DNA from: JANTGF01 sp963750735
Lineage (GTDB): Bacteria; Bacteroidota; Bacteroidia; Bacteroidales; VadinHA17
DNA: 64,000 nucleotides
Reading direction: 5' to 3'
Assembly: GCA_963750735.1 (NCBI GenBank)
Contig: CAVVRY010000019.1
Span: 434,001-498,000, forward strand
Positions 40,268 through 50,023 of the stretch are shown here, piece after piece; position 1 is the first letter of the stretch; each line of letters begins with the position of its first letter. Below the pieces are notes generated by a model. The model was not told where the DNA came from. It did not search any database and saw only the letters and a list, made by a program, of their open reading frames with translations. Position numbers and translations under genes: made by a program.

Positions 40268-41310
40268 TCATGTCGATCCCTTATGTGTTGCCCTTAGAAA
40301 ATAGATCCCACGTGGCAAACCTTCTGTGTTAATGCTATGCTTGGTGGCATGTGGCGATTCTTCCCTAACAGTTTTGCCATATATATCGATAATAGAAATT
40401 TTTTCAATTCTAAGATTTGATTCAATTGAAAAATTATGCGCTACCAGATCCTGATATATTTTTACTATAAAACCATTTTGTTCAGGTAGAGTATTTTGGA
40501 CACTGGTAGAAACATCTTTGTAAAATCTAACATAATCAACCTCGAGCTTTTGAGGAAATTCAGTTGTTGAATCAGGATTTCCAGGCCAATTTCCACCTAC
40601 TGCCAGGTTGAGAAGTATATAAAACGGATGACTGTTGAATGGCCAGGTATATGGAGTGAGGCTACTTGGGGTCATAGCACAGAAAAAGTTATCATCAATA
40701 AACCATCTGATAGAATTAGTTTTCCATTCAATTGAAAATTCATGAAAGTCATCATTAAAGTCTCCGCTTGATAACACATACGGACAACCTTTATGTTGAT
40801 TATTTGGCCATACAGGACCGTAATGAATGGTGCCATAACTTATATCTGGCTCATGTCCAACCAACTCCATTATATCAATTTCACCATCTGTGGGCCATGT
40901 AAAACTGGCTTTTGCCGGGAGCATCCAGAATGCCGGCCATATTCCCTGGCCTTTGGGTAATTTCATTCTAGCCACTATTTTTCCGAACTGGAAATCTACT
41001 TTCCCCCATGTACGCAACCGGCTGAGGTATATTGAGAGCCACTGTAAAACTCCTTACGGGCTTCAATTATTAAAATGCTATCCTCTATCCTGGCATTCTC
41101 TGGCCTGTCTGTGTAATACTCCAATTCATTATTTCCCCATCCGGGCAGTTCCGGGCCACCATTTCCAATTTGAAAACTCCATTTGCTTGTATCAATTTCT
41201 GTGCTGTCAAATTCATCTGACCATTCTAAAACCCAATTTTGAGCATAAGCACTAATGGTAGTGTAGGAAATTAACAATAAGAGTAATGGTAATGATTTAT
41301 AGAGACGCAT
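40268..41310 (-). CDS. GH16 endo-beta-glucanase (laminarinase-like) with T9SS sorting domain (one frameshift)
   Basis: Cleaves internal beta-1,3 or beta-1,3/1,4 glucan links. Signal peptide LLLLLISYTTISAYAQ, then the GH16 jelly roll: LEWSDEFD, WGNNELEYYTD, WPAFWMLP and the catalytic GEIDIMELVGHEP with its two Glu residues, and further on LNLAVGGNWPG. The C-terminal 70 residues look like a type IX secretion sorting domain (IEKISIIDIYGKTVREE...GLPRGIYFLRA), so it is probably secreted or surface-anchored. The frame breaks at about 41005 (YTSA / RLRTWGKVDF), one extra base. The sorting domain seems to end early; residues TFIKW follow in another frame, so a second shift near 40270 is possible. Confidence 0.88.
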
Positions 41311-41322
41311 AGTAAATTGGTT

Positions 41323-41970
41323 TTATTTATATTTTGTATTGCCGGGTATTATTATTTGTACATCCCGAAAGATGGCTTTCTCAGATACCTCTTTGTTGTG
41401 GGAGCAAACATAGAGCCCAACATAAACCTTTTTTCCAAGATCCATTTCAGTTAGTACAGTCTCAAAATCTTTATTGTCAAAATTTGCTACACTCATAATA
41501 TAGATATTTTCTCTTCTTTCGAGCTGTAAGATCTCAGGCATAATTATTTTTGATTGAATTTCTTCTGTATTATCTCCCTGATATTTACGGAATTGGAGTG
41601 ATGTAAGTCCATCGCCATGAATACAGGCATTTACATGAGGAGAATTCGGCTCGAGGCTTTCCCTGATTATCCAGCCCATCTTTCTGTGCCCATCAACACC
41701 CTCTCCAATAAATTCAACTTGTGCCCTTAAAATGAAATCACCTTCCATATGCTTCCATAAATAATGAAATTCATCTTTATCGAACCACATATTCTCACCG
41801 GAGGCCTCTATTACATATTCCTGTTTTTTTTCATCATACTGAACCGATCCTTTTCTGTCGATATTTCCAATATCTAGATTTCCCTCAAAAATCCCGATGG
41901 TTTGAGCATGAGAATTTGAAGAACTAAATACAAAGCAGAATAAAAGTATGAAACTATAAAAGACTTTCAT
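41323..41970 (-). CDS. DUF1349-like concanavalin-fold secreted protein
   Basis: A 215-residue protein with signal peptide FSSSNSHAQ. The rest has the beta-sandwich pattern of DUF1349-like proteins: GSVQYDEKKQEYVIEASGENMW, HYLWKHMEGDFILRAQVEF, HRKMGWIIRESLEPNSPHVNACIHGDGLTSLQFR and VYVGLYVCSHNKEVSEKAIFRDVQI. This fold is found alone or fused to propeller domains, and is thought to bind carbohydrate, without known catalysis. It lies 12 bp before the GH16 gene on the same strand, so the two are likely co-transcribed and act on the same glucan. Confidence 0.7.
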   Translation of the reverse strand: MKVFYSFILLFCFVFSSSNSHAQTIGIFEGNLDIGNIDRKGSVQYDEKKQEYVIEASGENMWFDKDEFHYLWKHMEGDFILRAQVEFIGEGVDGHRKMGWIIRESLEPNSPHVNACIHGDGLTSLQFRKYQGDNTEEIQSKIIMPEILQLERRENIYIMSVANFDNKDFETVLTEMDLGKKVYVGLYVCSHNKEVSEKAIFRDVQIIIPGNTKYK

Positions 41971-42029
41971 GTTGACAATCTTCCTATTTTAGATTTTGAT
42001 TAATATATCACATTTATTTAAAATGGAAT

Positions 42030-42908
42030 CTATTTCTTTATGGGTTTCCAAAAATCATCTGGTGAAAGATCACATTCATTTATCATTGCAAGGCTATATT
42101 CAAGATATCCTAGGTCGGCTGCACCATTGTTGGTTCCCATAGTAAATTTTACACCTTCATCTTTAGCCAATTTAATGAAATGAGCTGATGGTATTGTGTA
42201 TCGTGCATTTATCTCACAGGCTATGTCGTTGTTTTTAAGGGCTCTGGCCACTCGTTTAATTCGTTCATCAGTCCAAAGTTCATCATATTGGTCGCTGATT
42301 ACTTCAGGTAAAAAGGTAGGGTTAACATAAATGTTTACCTTTTCATTGTTCATGATCTTCTCAATTTGTTGCACATAGAATTCCATAAATACTTCAGGAT
42401 CAATTATATTTACTTCATCTTTCATCCAAAGTCTCGTTCTCTGTCCATTAGGATCGGTAAAAGTCATTGCATCCGTAAAAACATAGTCGAACATAGCAAT
42501 GGAATCAGGAGAAAACAAGTTTACCCATTCCCTGCCTTCAGCCTGCATGGCAACATAAACAGGGTAATCCTTAAGTGAATGATAATACTCGCTCAAGGAA
42601 GCATCATCCTGTATTGGAAAACCTACCCCGCAATTGGCCGCAATACCATATTTAATGCCTGTTTTTTTCGAATGTTTTAATAACTCATCAACTGTAAGTC
42701 CACCTTTAAGATGGGCATGCAGGTCGATAATTTCAAACCCAGCTTTCGTTAAAGAGTCAATTTTTGACTTCGTATTTTTAGCAATGGCAGATTTTTTTTG
42801 TCCTGAATGAGATTTAGTCTGACCGGACTCTTTTTTTGATTCCGATAAGGAGCATCCCGACAAGAAAATTACGATAAAAGCAATAAGGATTCCGTACCTT
42901 GAATTCAT
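42030..42908 (-). CDS. PHP/amidohydrolase-like metal-dependent hydrolase, lipoprotein
   Basis: A 292-residue predicted lipoprotein (FLSGC, about Cys19) with a Ser/Lys-rich linker. The catalytic part begins IDLHAHLKGGLTVDELL, a His-x-His metal motif of PHP or amidohydrolase TIM barrels. Further possible ligands are in INARYTIPSAHFIKLA and MGTNNGAADLGYLEYSLAMI, the last being the usual Asn/Asp-rich end of the barrel. Substrate unknown. It is 59 bp upstream of the DUF1349-like gene on the strand and 236 bp downstream of a ligand-binding receptor, so it may end the receptor cluster or start the glucanase unit. Confidence 0.6.
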   Translation of the reverse strand: MNSRYGILIAFIVIFLSGCSLSESKKESGQTKSHSGQKKSAIAKNTKSKIDSLTKAGFEIIDLHAHLKGGLTVDELLKHSKKTGIKYGIAANCGVGFPIQDDASLSEYYHSLKDYPVYVAMQAEGREWVNLFSPDSIAMFDYVFTDAMTFTDPNGQRTRLWMKDEVNIIDPEVFMEFYVQQIEKIMNNEKVNIYVNPTFLPEVISDQYDELWTDERIKRVARALKNNDIACEINARYTIPSAHFIKLAKDEGVKFTMGTNNGAADLGYLEYSLAMINECDLSPDDFWKPIKK

Positions 42909-43144
42909 GATAGTTAGTTTATTTAGAATGTTGTAACGACAATGAAATTGAGATACTAAAAATAGCGATTTAATAGCTAAAATTAAAGTCTTACCGCATT
43001 TTTCCTAATACTGACAGGAAATCACTATTGGCATGAATGAAATTATATATCTACTCGTTCAGAGGGGCTGATTGTAAGGCTATATTGAGAAATATTTTGT
43101 AATAAAAACTAAGGTTGGAATTATAAAAAAAGCGAGCTTACTAA

Positions 43145-44287
43145 TTAGTCATTTATTGAAATTGTCTTACCGTTTTTTATTTCTACCAATTCAACAGGAC
43201 TTATCCTGTTTCCCATTTTATCGAAATATATATTTCCTGTCACGCCATTAAAATTTATCCGGGATAGAGATTCCTGAATTTTTTCCCTGTCAAAACCAAC
43301 TTCTCTTATGGATTCAATTAGTAGATTAATTCCATCATAAGCATAGGCGGCAGCCAAATCAGGAGAATCTCCAAATCGTTCATAATAATCCTTTATAAAC
43401 TTCTCTCCTTTGCTGGTAGACCAGAAATTCGGAGATATTATAACTACACCCTCTAATTCAGAAGCTGATTTTTCACTATTGAGTAATGATAAGGAACCAT
43501 AAACAGCCTGTTTCATAGCACTTTTTCGCAATTGCTTAATAATTTCAAGTGAGGAAGTGGCTTGGCCAAAGAAAACGAGACCTTCTAAATTTTTGCTTTC
43601 CAATTGCTTGAGAAAATCCTTTATTGTTTCCTCAGAATATGAATATAAGAATTGATCGGGCCGTGGTTTTTTCTCTGATTCGGTAATTTTCATAAAGGCC
43701 GATGCTCCTGATTTGGAATCATAATCATCTGTTGATATGATACCTATCCTTTTCAGTTTTTTCCTTATATAGATTTCCTCGACAAGTGCTTTGGCCTGTT
43801 GCCTGTCGCTTGGTACACATCGAAAATACCAGGGAACAAAAGCCTGGGATAGAGTCGGGTCACTTGCCCAGGCAGATAAGTAGACAATATGGGCTTTGGT
43901 TGCAACCTGTTCGGCCAGGTGAGCATTTCTTCCATCCAGGGAACCCAATATGGCAACAACATTATCATCAAAAACCAGGCTAACTGATTCCTTTGAACCA
44001 GCTCCCCATGGTCCTTCAACTGACCGAACAACCAGATCAAAGGGCTTTCCTGAATATCCACCTTTCTCATTTGCAATGTGAATGGCCAATTCAGAAGCAT
44101 TTTTGGCAGAAGTTGCTTCCCAGCTTGGAATTAGCAGACCAATTCTGATACTATCAGGTTTTTCACTCTTAACAGGTGGTGCATTTCCGGATAATAATGG
44201 CTTATGAGTTGGTAGATGAGTTAATAATGAGCCGATTGAGAGAATCAGAGCCAATCCAATCTGATATATTAGCCTAAATTGAATCAT
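43145..44287 (-). CDS. Periplasmic ligand-binding receptor (leucine/amide-binding family), copy 2
   Basis: A 380-residue type I periplasmic binding protein of the Peripla_BP_6 family. Hydrophobic N-terminal signal/anchor, then IRIGLLIPSWEA...ASELAIHIANEKGGYSGKPFDLVV, VVAILGSLDGRNAHLAEQVATKAHIVYLSAWASDP, IGIISTDDYDSKSGASAFMK and AAAYAYDGINLLIESI. It resembles the receptor at 45346-46662 throughout and ends the same way (GVTGNIYFDKMGNRISPVELVEIKNGK). No ABC permease or ATPase gene is near. It may feed a signalling or chaperone function rather than uptake. Third gene after the other receptor and DAHP synthase, 163 bp downstream of the latter. Confidence 0.8.
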   Translation of the reverse strand: MIQFRLIYQIGLALILSIGSLLTHLPTHKPLLSGNAPPVKSEKPDSIRIGLLIPSWEATSAKNASELAIHIANEKGGYSGKPFDLVVRSVEGPWGAGSKESVSLVFDDNVVAILGSLDGRNAHLAEQVATKAHIVYLSAWASDPTLSQAFVPWYFRCVPSDRQQAKALVEEIYIRKKLKRIGIISTDDYDSKSGASAFMKITESEKKPRPDQFLYSYSEETIKDFLKQLESKNLEGLVFFGQATSSLEIIKQLRKSAMKQAVYGSLSLLNSEKSASELEGVVIISPNFWSTSKGEKFIKDYYERFGDSPDLAAAYAYDGINLLIESIREVGFDREKIQESLSRINFNGVTGNIYFDKMGNRISPVELVEIKNGKTISIND

Positions 44288-44450
44288 TGGTTCCTTTCTG
44301 AATAATAAATTTTACTAAAAAATGAGCATGAATGAAAGGTTACTTTGTAATTAATCAATTTGGCAAAAGATTTAATCAGAAATGATTAACTGAGTCAAAA
44401 TCAAATCATCCTTCCAAAAGGGGTATTTTACCTATGGGATTCGGAAATTC

Positions 44451-45335
44451 TCAGGCTAAAGTTGGATTTGGATGATATATTTCTCTTCCTACTGCTTGAG
44501 CAACTTTCTCTAGATCCTTAAGTAAACCATTAAAATCATCAGGGTTTAGAGATTGATATCCATCACTTAGCGCTTCTAACGGTTTATGGTGAACTTCAAT
44601 CATGAGTCCATCGGCTCCAACAGCTACTGCAGCCTTTGCCATTGCAGGAACGATCCAACTGTGGCCAGTTCCATGACTGGGATCAACTATTACAGGTAAA
44701 TGGCTTATTTGTTTCAATACAGGTATTGCACTCAGGTCAAGCGTATTCCTGGTGGAGGTTTCGAATGTACGAATTCCTCTTTCGCACAAAATTACCTGAT
44801 CATTCCCCTCACTTAAGATATATTCTGCAGCCATCAAATACTCTTCAATAGTTGCCATTAATCCACGTTTGAACAGGACAGGTTTACCGCATTTTCCAGC
44901 TTCTTTAAGAAGTGGGAAGTTGTTCATGTTTCTTGACCCAATTTGAACGATGTCGGTGTATTCACAGACCAACTCCATTTGTCTGGTGTCCATAACCTCA
45001 GTTACAACAGGTAGACCTGATTCTTTTCTGGCTTGTGAAAGGTATTTTAGGCCTTCTTCTCCCAATCCTTGAAAACTGTAGGGAGAAGTTCTGGGTTTAA
45101 AGGCCCCTCCCCGTAAAATATGTGCACCAGCTGAGGAAACATGTTTTGCAATTTCAGATATTTGAGCCCATGATTCAACTGCGCACGGACCAGCAATTAT
45201 TACTATTTTTTCGCCTCCTATTCCTATGCCTTTAACATTCACAACCGTATCCTTTCCACCTGTCTGGCGTTTACTTAGCATACCAGATGCATTACCGGGA
45301 TTTTGTTGTCTGCTGTCTTCCATATGTGTACTCAT
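44451..45335 (-). CDS. aroF: 3-Deoxy-7-phosphoheptulonate (DAHP) synthase, type I-beta
   Basis: First enzyme of the shikimate pathway; joins phosphoenolpyruvate and erythrose 4-phosphate. The 294-residue TIM barrel carries the family signature IIAGPCAVES with the metal-binding Cys, KPRTSPYSFQGLG (typical of DAHP rather than KDO8P synthase), QIGSRNMNNFPLLKE, VLFKRGL, DPSHGTGHSW with a metal His, GLMIEVHHKP with a metal Glu, and SDGYQSLNPDDF. No ferredoxin-like or chorismate mutase regulatory domain, so it may not be feedback-controlled. It sits between two ligand-binding receptors, 10 bp from the first, an unusual place for this gene. It probably supplies chorismate to the pathway that includes the chorismatase at 61920. 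Confidence 0.88.
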   Translation of the reverse strand: MSTHMEDSRQQNPGNASGMLSKRQTGGKDTVVNVKGIGIGGEKIVIIAGPCAVESWAQISEIAKHVSSAGAHILRGGAFKPRTSPYSFQGLGEEGLKYLSQARKESGLPVVTEVMDTRQMELVCEYTDIVQIGSRNMNNFPLLKEAGKCGKPVLFKRGLMATIEEYLMAAEYILSEGNDQVILCERGIRTFETSTRNTLDLSAIPVLKQISHLPVIVDPSHGTGHSWIVPAMAKAAVAVGADGLMIEVHHKPLEALSDGYQSLNPDDFNGLLKDLEKVAQAVGREIYHPNPTLA

Positions 45336-45345
45336 CTTCCAGTTA

Positions 45346-46662
45346 TTATTCCGAACTACTGCTGTCCACAGTATTCAATGATGTTTCCTGCACCAATGGG
45401 GGAGCTGGAAAGAATTCAAATTTACCATTTTTTACCTTAGAAATCCAAATTGTTCCAATATCATTCCAGGATGCATCCAGAACTATTGTACCTGTAACGC
45501 CCTCATATCCTTGAAATGTCTTAAGGTCAGTCATTACATCACGGATAAGTGCTCGATTTAGTCCGGCGATATGAATTACATCAATTAGAATGTTCATTCC
45601 ATCAAAGGCATGAGCTGCAAAAACATCCGATTCCATTCCAAACCTTTTTTTATAGGCTTCTTGAAATGCCTTTAACTTTGGGTTATCTAATGTTGGATTG
45701 TATTGACAAGTAGTAACAACACCTTCTGCATGATCACCAGCAATTTCAAGGAATTCTTCTGACATTATTCGGTCAGAGCCATAAACGGGCTGGTTTATTC
45801 CCATTTCACGCATCTGTTTCACAATTAGTCCTGTTTCTTTTGCATTTCCCCACAAAACAACTGCATCGGGGGAAGAGTTTTTTATCCTTTCAAGCTGTGA
45901 AGTGAAATCTGTTTCACCATCGGCAAAACGTACTTCTAGAACAAGGGGATAACCAATTCTAAGTGCTGCATCCCTAAATTCCATAATACCAACCCGACCA
46001 TATCGGTTATCAGCACGCAATACAGCAACTCTTGAGTGTTCCTTCTGACGATAAATATGATTTACCAGCGCATAACTACTTTGCCTGTCATCACTAATAA
46101 CCCTTATCAACCAAGGAATTCTGGTTTCTGTTAGAGTTGGATCAGGATCTCCGGTATTTATCATTGGCAGTTCCAGTTTAAGTGCTACTCTCAAAGCAAC
46201 GTGGGTGTTGATATCATCAATAGAACCCAAGAATGCCCACACTTTTTCGTCATTCATTTTTACCACTTCGTTGGCAGCTGCTCCCCATAGTCCAACATCA
46301 TTGTGAGGTTTAATGGTAAAGGGAATACCTTTGTAACCACCATTTTTATTTGCCTGTTCCATAGCCAGTGTTGCACCTTGCAACATTTGGATACCCTGGG
46401 GTACCATAACCGATCCTTCCAGGGGGCCAAGAAATCCAATTTTAATTTCTGTCAAATTAGTTGGAGGAGTTTTTTCTCGTCCGGCACCTGTGAATTCCTG
46501 TGGCTCATCGAAAAAATTCTTATACGCTTTCTGAAACCTTCCATAAGGAATCATTTCATCCGGCGTTTTACCGTAATTTGTCTTTTTTTCCTGACCTTTT
46601 ACCTCCATTACTGAGAACACTATCAAAAAACAAAAAAATAATGTTTGAAGTTTTGGTTTCAT
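45346..46662 (-). CDS. Periplasmic ligand-binding receptor (leucine/amide-binding family), copy 1
   Basis: A 438-residue exported Peripla_BP_6 protein. Signal peptide FFCFLIVFSVMEVKGQE, then a leader of about 50 residues (NYGKTPDEMIPYGRFQKAYKNFFDEPQEFTGAGR) not seen in the copy at 43145. The binding domain follows: IKIGFLGPLEGSVMVPQGIQMLQGATLAMEQANKNGGY, AFLGSIDDINTHVALRVALKLELPMINTGDPDP, RADNRYGRVGIMEF and DVFAAHAFDGMNILIDVI. As in copy 2, DDRQ(S/Q) and PxL/F residues around the hinge are conserved. No transporter genes are adjacent. It is 10 bp upstream of the DAHP synthase gene, so expression is coupled. Confidence 0.82.
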   Translation of the reverse strand: MKPKLQTLFFCFLIVFSVMEVKGQEKKTNYGKTPDEMIPYGRFQKAYKNFFDEPQEFTGAGREKTPPTNLTEIKIGFLGPLEGSVMVPQGIQMLQGATLAMEQANKNGGYKGIPFTIKPHNDVGLWGAAANEVVKMNDEKVWAFLGSIDDINTHVALRVALKLELPMINTGDPDPTLTETRIPWLIRVISDDRQSSYALVNHIYRQKEHSRVAVLRADNRYGRVGIMEFRDAALRIGYPLVLEVRFADGETDFTSQLERIKNSSPDAVVLWGNAKETGLIVKQMREMGINQPVYGSDRIMSEEFLEIAGDHAEGVVTTCQYNPTLDNPKLKAFQEAYKKRFGMESDVFAAHAFDGMNILIDVIHIAGLNRALIRDVMTDLKTFQGYEGVTGTIVLDASWNDIGTIWISKVKNGKFEFFPAPPLVQETSLNTVDSSSSE

Positions 46663-46747
46663 AATATGGTCTATTTTTATTTTAAGTACTCAGTTAATTT
46701 GATGAATGAATATTTTCCTTCTGTTAACTATAAAAATTACTACATAT

Positions 46748-47929
46748 TTATTTTATTTTTTCTCCCCGACATACCCCTTTTGATGTAGCAAGCCAGATTT
46801 CATCATCCTGAAAGTCAACACCAATTACAAAATTGTGAGATATGGAAGTATTGGCAGGAAAATCTTTTGTTTCTGATCCATTCCGGATCGAGATTTTTCC
46901 CTGCTCATTGTTTTCATTCCTGTAGTAAGAAACCCATGTCTCACCATTAAAACTGCTTAATCCCTTATCAGTGCACAACCAGATCACAGGGCCATCGGCT
47001 TTTAAGAAATTTATGAAATTACTTCGTAATCCGCTGTCATGGTCGAAGTATCCTTTCCAATGTAGTCCATCGTAACGACTTAAACCAAAGTAAGTCCCCA
47101 CCCATAGGATGTCATCTGCATAAGAAACCCCGGTTGTAATATCGTGAACCACTCCATCATCAGGAAAAAGATCTATTTCCATTTCTCCATCAGGATCGAC
47201 ATAATCTCTGAAACTTTCTGTTTCTGTATTGTACTCGATAACACCACCACCCCAGGCTGCAATAAATACCTTGTTGTTGCCTGCACAAACTCCATAGGTC
47301 CATGGCTCATGCATTGGGGCATTCCTTTCTGTATAAATACCCCATTCACCGGAATAGGTATCATAGTGACCTGCTCCACCACCTGTTGCGACCCATACAT
47401 CTTTTCCATGGCAAACGACTGAGTAAATAACATCATTGGCAAGTCCACTATTAAACTGAGTAAAAGTCTCAAACCTTCCTGCTGACCAGCGGTTTAGTCC
47501 TCCAAGGGTACCAATCCAAACATCTCCAGTAAGTTCACTTACATCGATAGAAAGCACTCCAGGATGGGCAAGGCCATCTTCAACTGTATAGGTTCTCCAT
47601 TCGCCATTTTCGTAAACTGCGAGTCCTGCACTTGTGCCAACCAGAATACGATCACCGTCATGACGCACACAATATGCTTTATCAGCCGGTAATCCATCTT
47701 TTTTGGTGAAAGTTTTCCAGTTGCCATAAATGGGCATGGAACCTGCTTCCTCATTAATGTTTGATCCTTTTTTTTCAGTAAAACCTGATGAAGTATTCTT
47801 GTTGTCGTCACCTTTTGATGATTGATCTGGTGTAATAGTATTGAAGCCTGATAATGAAATAATAACCAGAGAGGCTAGAAACACTTTTGATCCCTTAAAA
47901 AACACTTCGAATTTACTTTTCATAATCAT
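46748..47929 (-). CDS. Two-component-regulator-type beta-propeller protein
   Basis: A 393-residue exported protein with an N-terminal hydrophobic segment and a Ser/Asn/Lys-rich linker. The body is a propeller of regulator repeats, each with a G-x-x-x-GL or LWVGT-like motif (WKTFTKKDGLPADKAYCVRHDGDRILVGTSAGLAVYENGEWRTYTVEDGLAH, VWIGTLGGLNRW, ILWVGTYFGLSRYDGLHWKGYFDHDSGLR, VIWLCTDKGLSSFNGETWVSYYRNE, EIWLATSKGVCRGE). Such propellers are the sensor part of hybrid two-component systems, but here no membrane helix, kinase or DNA-binding part follows. It starts three bases after the cytochrome gene stop. I infer a ligand- or partner-binding role in the periplasm. Confidence 0.78.
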   Translation of the reverse strand: MIMKSKFEVFFKGSKVFLASLVIISLSGFNTITPDQSSKGDDNKNTSSGFTEKKGSNINEEAGSMPIYGNWKTFTKKDGLPADKAYCVRHDGDRILVGTSAGLAVYENGEWRTYTVEDGLAHPGVLSIDVSELTGDVWIGTLGGLNRWSAGRFETFTQFNSGLANDVIYSVVCHGKDVWVATGGGAGHYDTYSGEWGIYTERNAPMHEPWTYGVCAGNNKVFIAAWGGGVIEYNTETESFRDYVDPDGEMEIDLFPDDGVVHDITTGVSYADDILWVGTYFGLSRYDGLHWKGYFDHDSGLRSNFINFLKADGPVIWLCTDKGLSSFNGETWVSYYRNENNEQGKISIRNGSETKDFPANTSISHNFVIGVDFQDDEIWLATSKGVCRGEKIK

Positions 47930-47932
47930 TAA

Positions 47933-49990
47933 TTATTCAGGATTAATATCAGTTTTTTCTATTGGTTCAATATCTTTTTTGTACTGTTCAACTATATCTT
48001 CATAGTATTTGGCATCCCGCAGGGATTTGAGGTATTCTACAAGGTCATTTAATTGATCTTTGAGCATGTCATTTGCAACTCCATGCTCATCATTATCATT
48101 GAATTTTGTCCATATTTCCTCCAGGGTTGCAGCACGTCCATCATGCAGATATGGGGCTGATTCGTATATGTTGTTTAGCTGTGGAGTGTCAAATAACATA
48201 GGGTCATCGGTATCTGCCAGTGTACCAACATCAAACATTTCCATATTTGTAAAATAGGGCGGAGGATGGCAGGTTACGCACCTGTCTTTAACAGGAATTT
48301 CCTCTCCAAAGTTTGAATGTGTCCGGTAAAAAATTGCTTTACCGCGCTTTTGCGAAGCCGTTAGTTCTCCTGATGGATTATACCTCAAATTTGGAGGATT
48401 ATCAATGCCTGTCATAATATAGGCAACCAGGGCATCCAGATCATCGTAATTGAATGCTTCAGTACGGGTTAATATTGTTGAAAAACGCATTCCATCCTGT
48501 TTGTATACGCTAGAGTTTTTCCCATTCCATTTAAATGGAGGGATATCTCCAATATCACGAAGGGTTTGTGTATTGGCTAAATTTCTTCCCATATCCTTTC
48601 CCGCCATATTATAAACCAATCCATCCTCATGGGAGTCAGGGTGACACGTATAACATGCATATTGATTCTGAAAGGTGTGCCCCGCATTATTGAAAAGTCT
48701 TCGTCCCTGGCGAGATACTGTTATTCTGGAAGGTCCTCCCAATTCAATGGTTTTTAAAGTTTCCATATTTCTTGTATCAATAACAGAAATTCTGTCCTCA
48801 AGTCTTTCAGCCACATAAAGATAGTTTCCATCAGGGGAAAGAACCAGGCCTTTGGGATTGGCCCCGGTTGGGATACGATTAATGACATACTTACTACTTA
48901 TACCGAGATGGTTAGAATACATATCGAGCTTTTCCTGGGATGACTCAGCGAGAAGATTTCGAAGAGCATCCAAATCAAGAGCTGTAATACGATCTACACC
49001 GGAATGACTTATAAAAGCTTTCTTTCCATCGGGAGTAACCACAATATCAAATGGATCAGAGTAATAGGCATTTGGCTCATCGGTTAATAGTTGAATCATT
49101 CTGCCTTTGCCTCCCTGTTCTACTATGCCTATTCCAGTTGTCATCATCCAGCCCTTTTCAACCTGAATAGAGGGTATAAGGTTCTTTGGCCGTATAAGTG
49201 TAGCAATTGCAAGATCACCGGATGGTGTGAAAACTACATTTTCCATGAGATATGCATTCTCAAATATCTTCCTTTCTTTGACCCTCTGCTTTGCGGCGTC
49301 AATAACTGTAATTTCTGTCAGGGGAGGAGTCCCTTGTTGTATAGGAAGTGTTCTTCTGCTTGAAACATAAACCAGCTTGCCATCAGGGGAAAAAGCTGCG
49401 CCAACAGGATTGTTTCCTGCCATCATTCGTTTAATTTCAGATTTACTCTGAAGGTCAATTATACTTACCTCTGAGGAATAGGAGTCCACCACGTAAAGAA
49501 ATTTCTCGTCAGCACTGAATTTTATTTCGGCCGGTCCACTTCCGGTTTTTAAGGTATCAACTATTTCAGAAGTTGAAAGATCAATCACATAAATATTGTC
49601 TGCCCATTGATTGCTTACGTATGCTTTTTGTCCGTCTTTGCTAACCAAAACGCTATGGGGTCTTTCTCCAACAGGAATTTTATCGGTCACCATGTTGGTC
49701 TCTGTGTCCACAATTAGCAATGAGTTACCTTCCTGAGCGATAACATAGAGCTTCGTTCCATCTGATGAAATGTCAAGATTAAAAGGAGACAGGTACACTT
49801 CATTTACCAAACCTGAAAAGATTCCATCTTTCTCTTTATATAAATGGCATGAGACACAATAGATTGGATGATCATCTGTTGCAGTTATATGACTTACATG
49901 ATTGCGGGCAATCTTATGCAAGGGGAAGCTAAGCAGACCCAATACGACAATCAATCCAAAAACAAATATTATTTTACCGTTTATCTTCAT
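47933..49990 (-). CDS. YVTN beta-propeller / multi-haem cytochrome c protein
   Basis: A 685-residue periplasmic protein with three haem c motifs. One CVSCH lies near residue 46 right after the signal anchor. A YVTN-type seven-bladed propeller follows (for example GTKLYVIAQEGNSLLIVDTETNMVTDKIPVGERPHSVLVS). The C-terminal half holds a di-haem, MauG/cytochrome c peroxidase-like domain with CYTCHPDSHEDGL (about 450) and CVTCHPPPYF (about 570), and a typical TPQLNNIYESAPYLHDGRAATLEEIW stretch. It probably transfers electrons to or from a small organic substrate or a protein partner. It is tightly linked to the regulator-type propeller (3 bp) and to the HzsA-like lipoprotein (33 bp). Intact. Confidence 0.85.
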   Translation of the reverse strand: MKINGKIIFVFGLIVVLGLLSFPLHKIARNHVSHITATDDHPIYCVSCHLYKEKDGIFSGLVNEVYLSPFNLDISSDGTKLYVIAQEGNSLLIVDTETNMVTDKIPVGERPHSVLVSKDGQKAYVSNQWADNIYVIDLSTSEIVDTLKTGSGPAEIKFSADEKFLYVVDSYSSEVSIIDLQSKSEIKRMMAGNNPVGAAFSPDGKLVYVSSRRTLPIQQGTPPLTEITVIDAAKQRVKERKIFENAYLMENVVFTPSGDLAIATLIRPKNLIPSIQVEKGWMMTTGIGIVEQGGKGRMIQLLTDEPNAYYSDPFDIVVTPDGKKAFISHSGVDRITALDLDALRNLLAESSQEKLDMYSNHLGISSKYVINRIPTGANPKGLVLSPDGNYLYVAERLEDRISVIDTRNMETLKTIELGGPSRITVSRQGRRLFNNAGHTFQNQYACYTCHPDSHEDGLVYNMAGKDMGRNLANTQTLRDIGDIPPFKWNGKNSSVYKQDGMRFSTILTRTEAFNYDDLDALVAYIMTGIDNPPNLRYNPSGELTASQKRGKAIFYRTHSNFGEEIPVKDRCVTCHPPPYFTNMEMFDVGTLADTDDPMLFDTPQLNNIYESAPYLHDGRAATLEEIWTKFNDNDEHGVANDMLKDQLNDLVEYLKSLRDAKYYEDIVEQYKKDIEPIEKTDINPE

Positions 49991-50023
49991 ATTTCTGTCG
50001 AAAACTAAAACAACAATACATTA

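Noticed and set aside
43145..46662. Branched-chain amino-acid ABC importer
   Set aside because: Only binding proteins are present; no LivH/LivM permease or LivG/LivF ATPase nearby.
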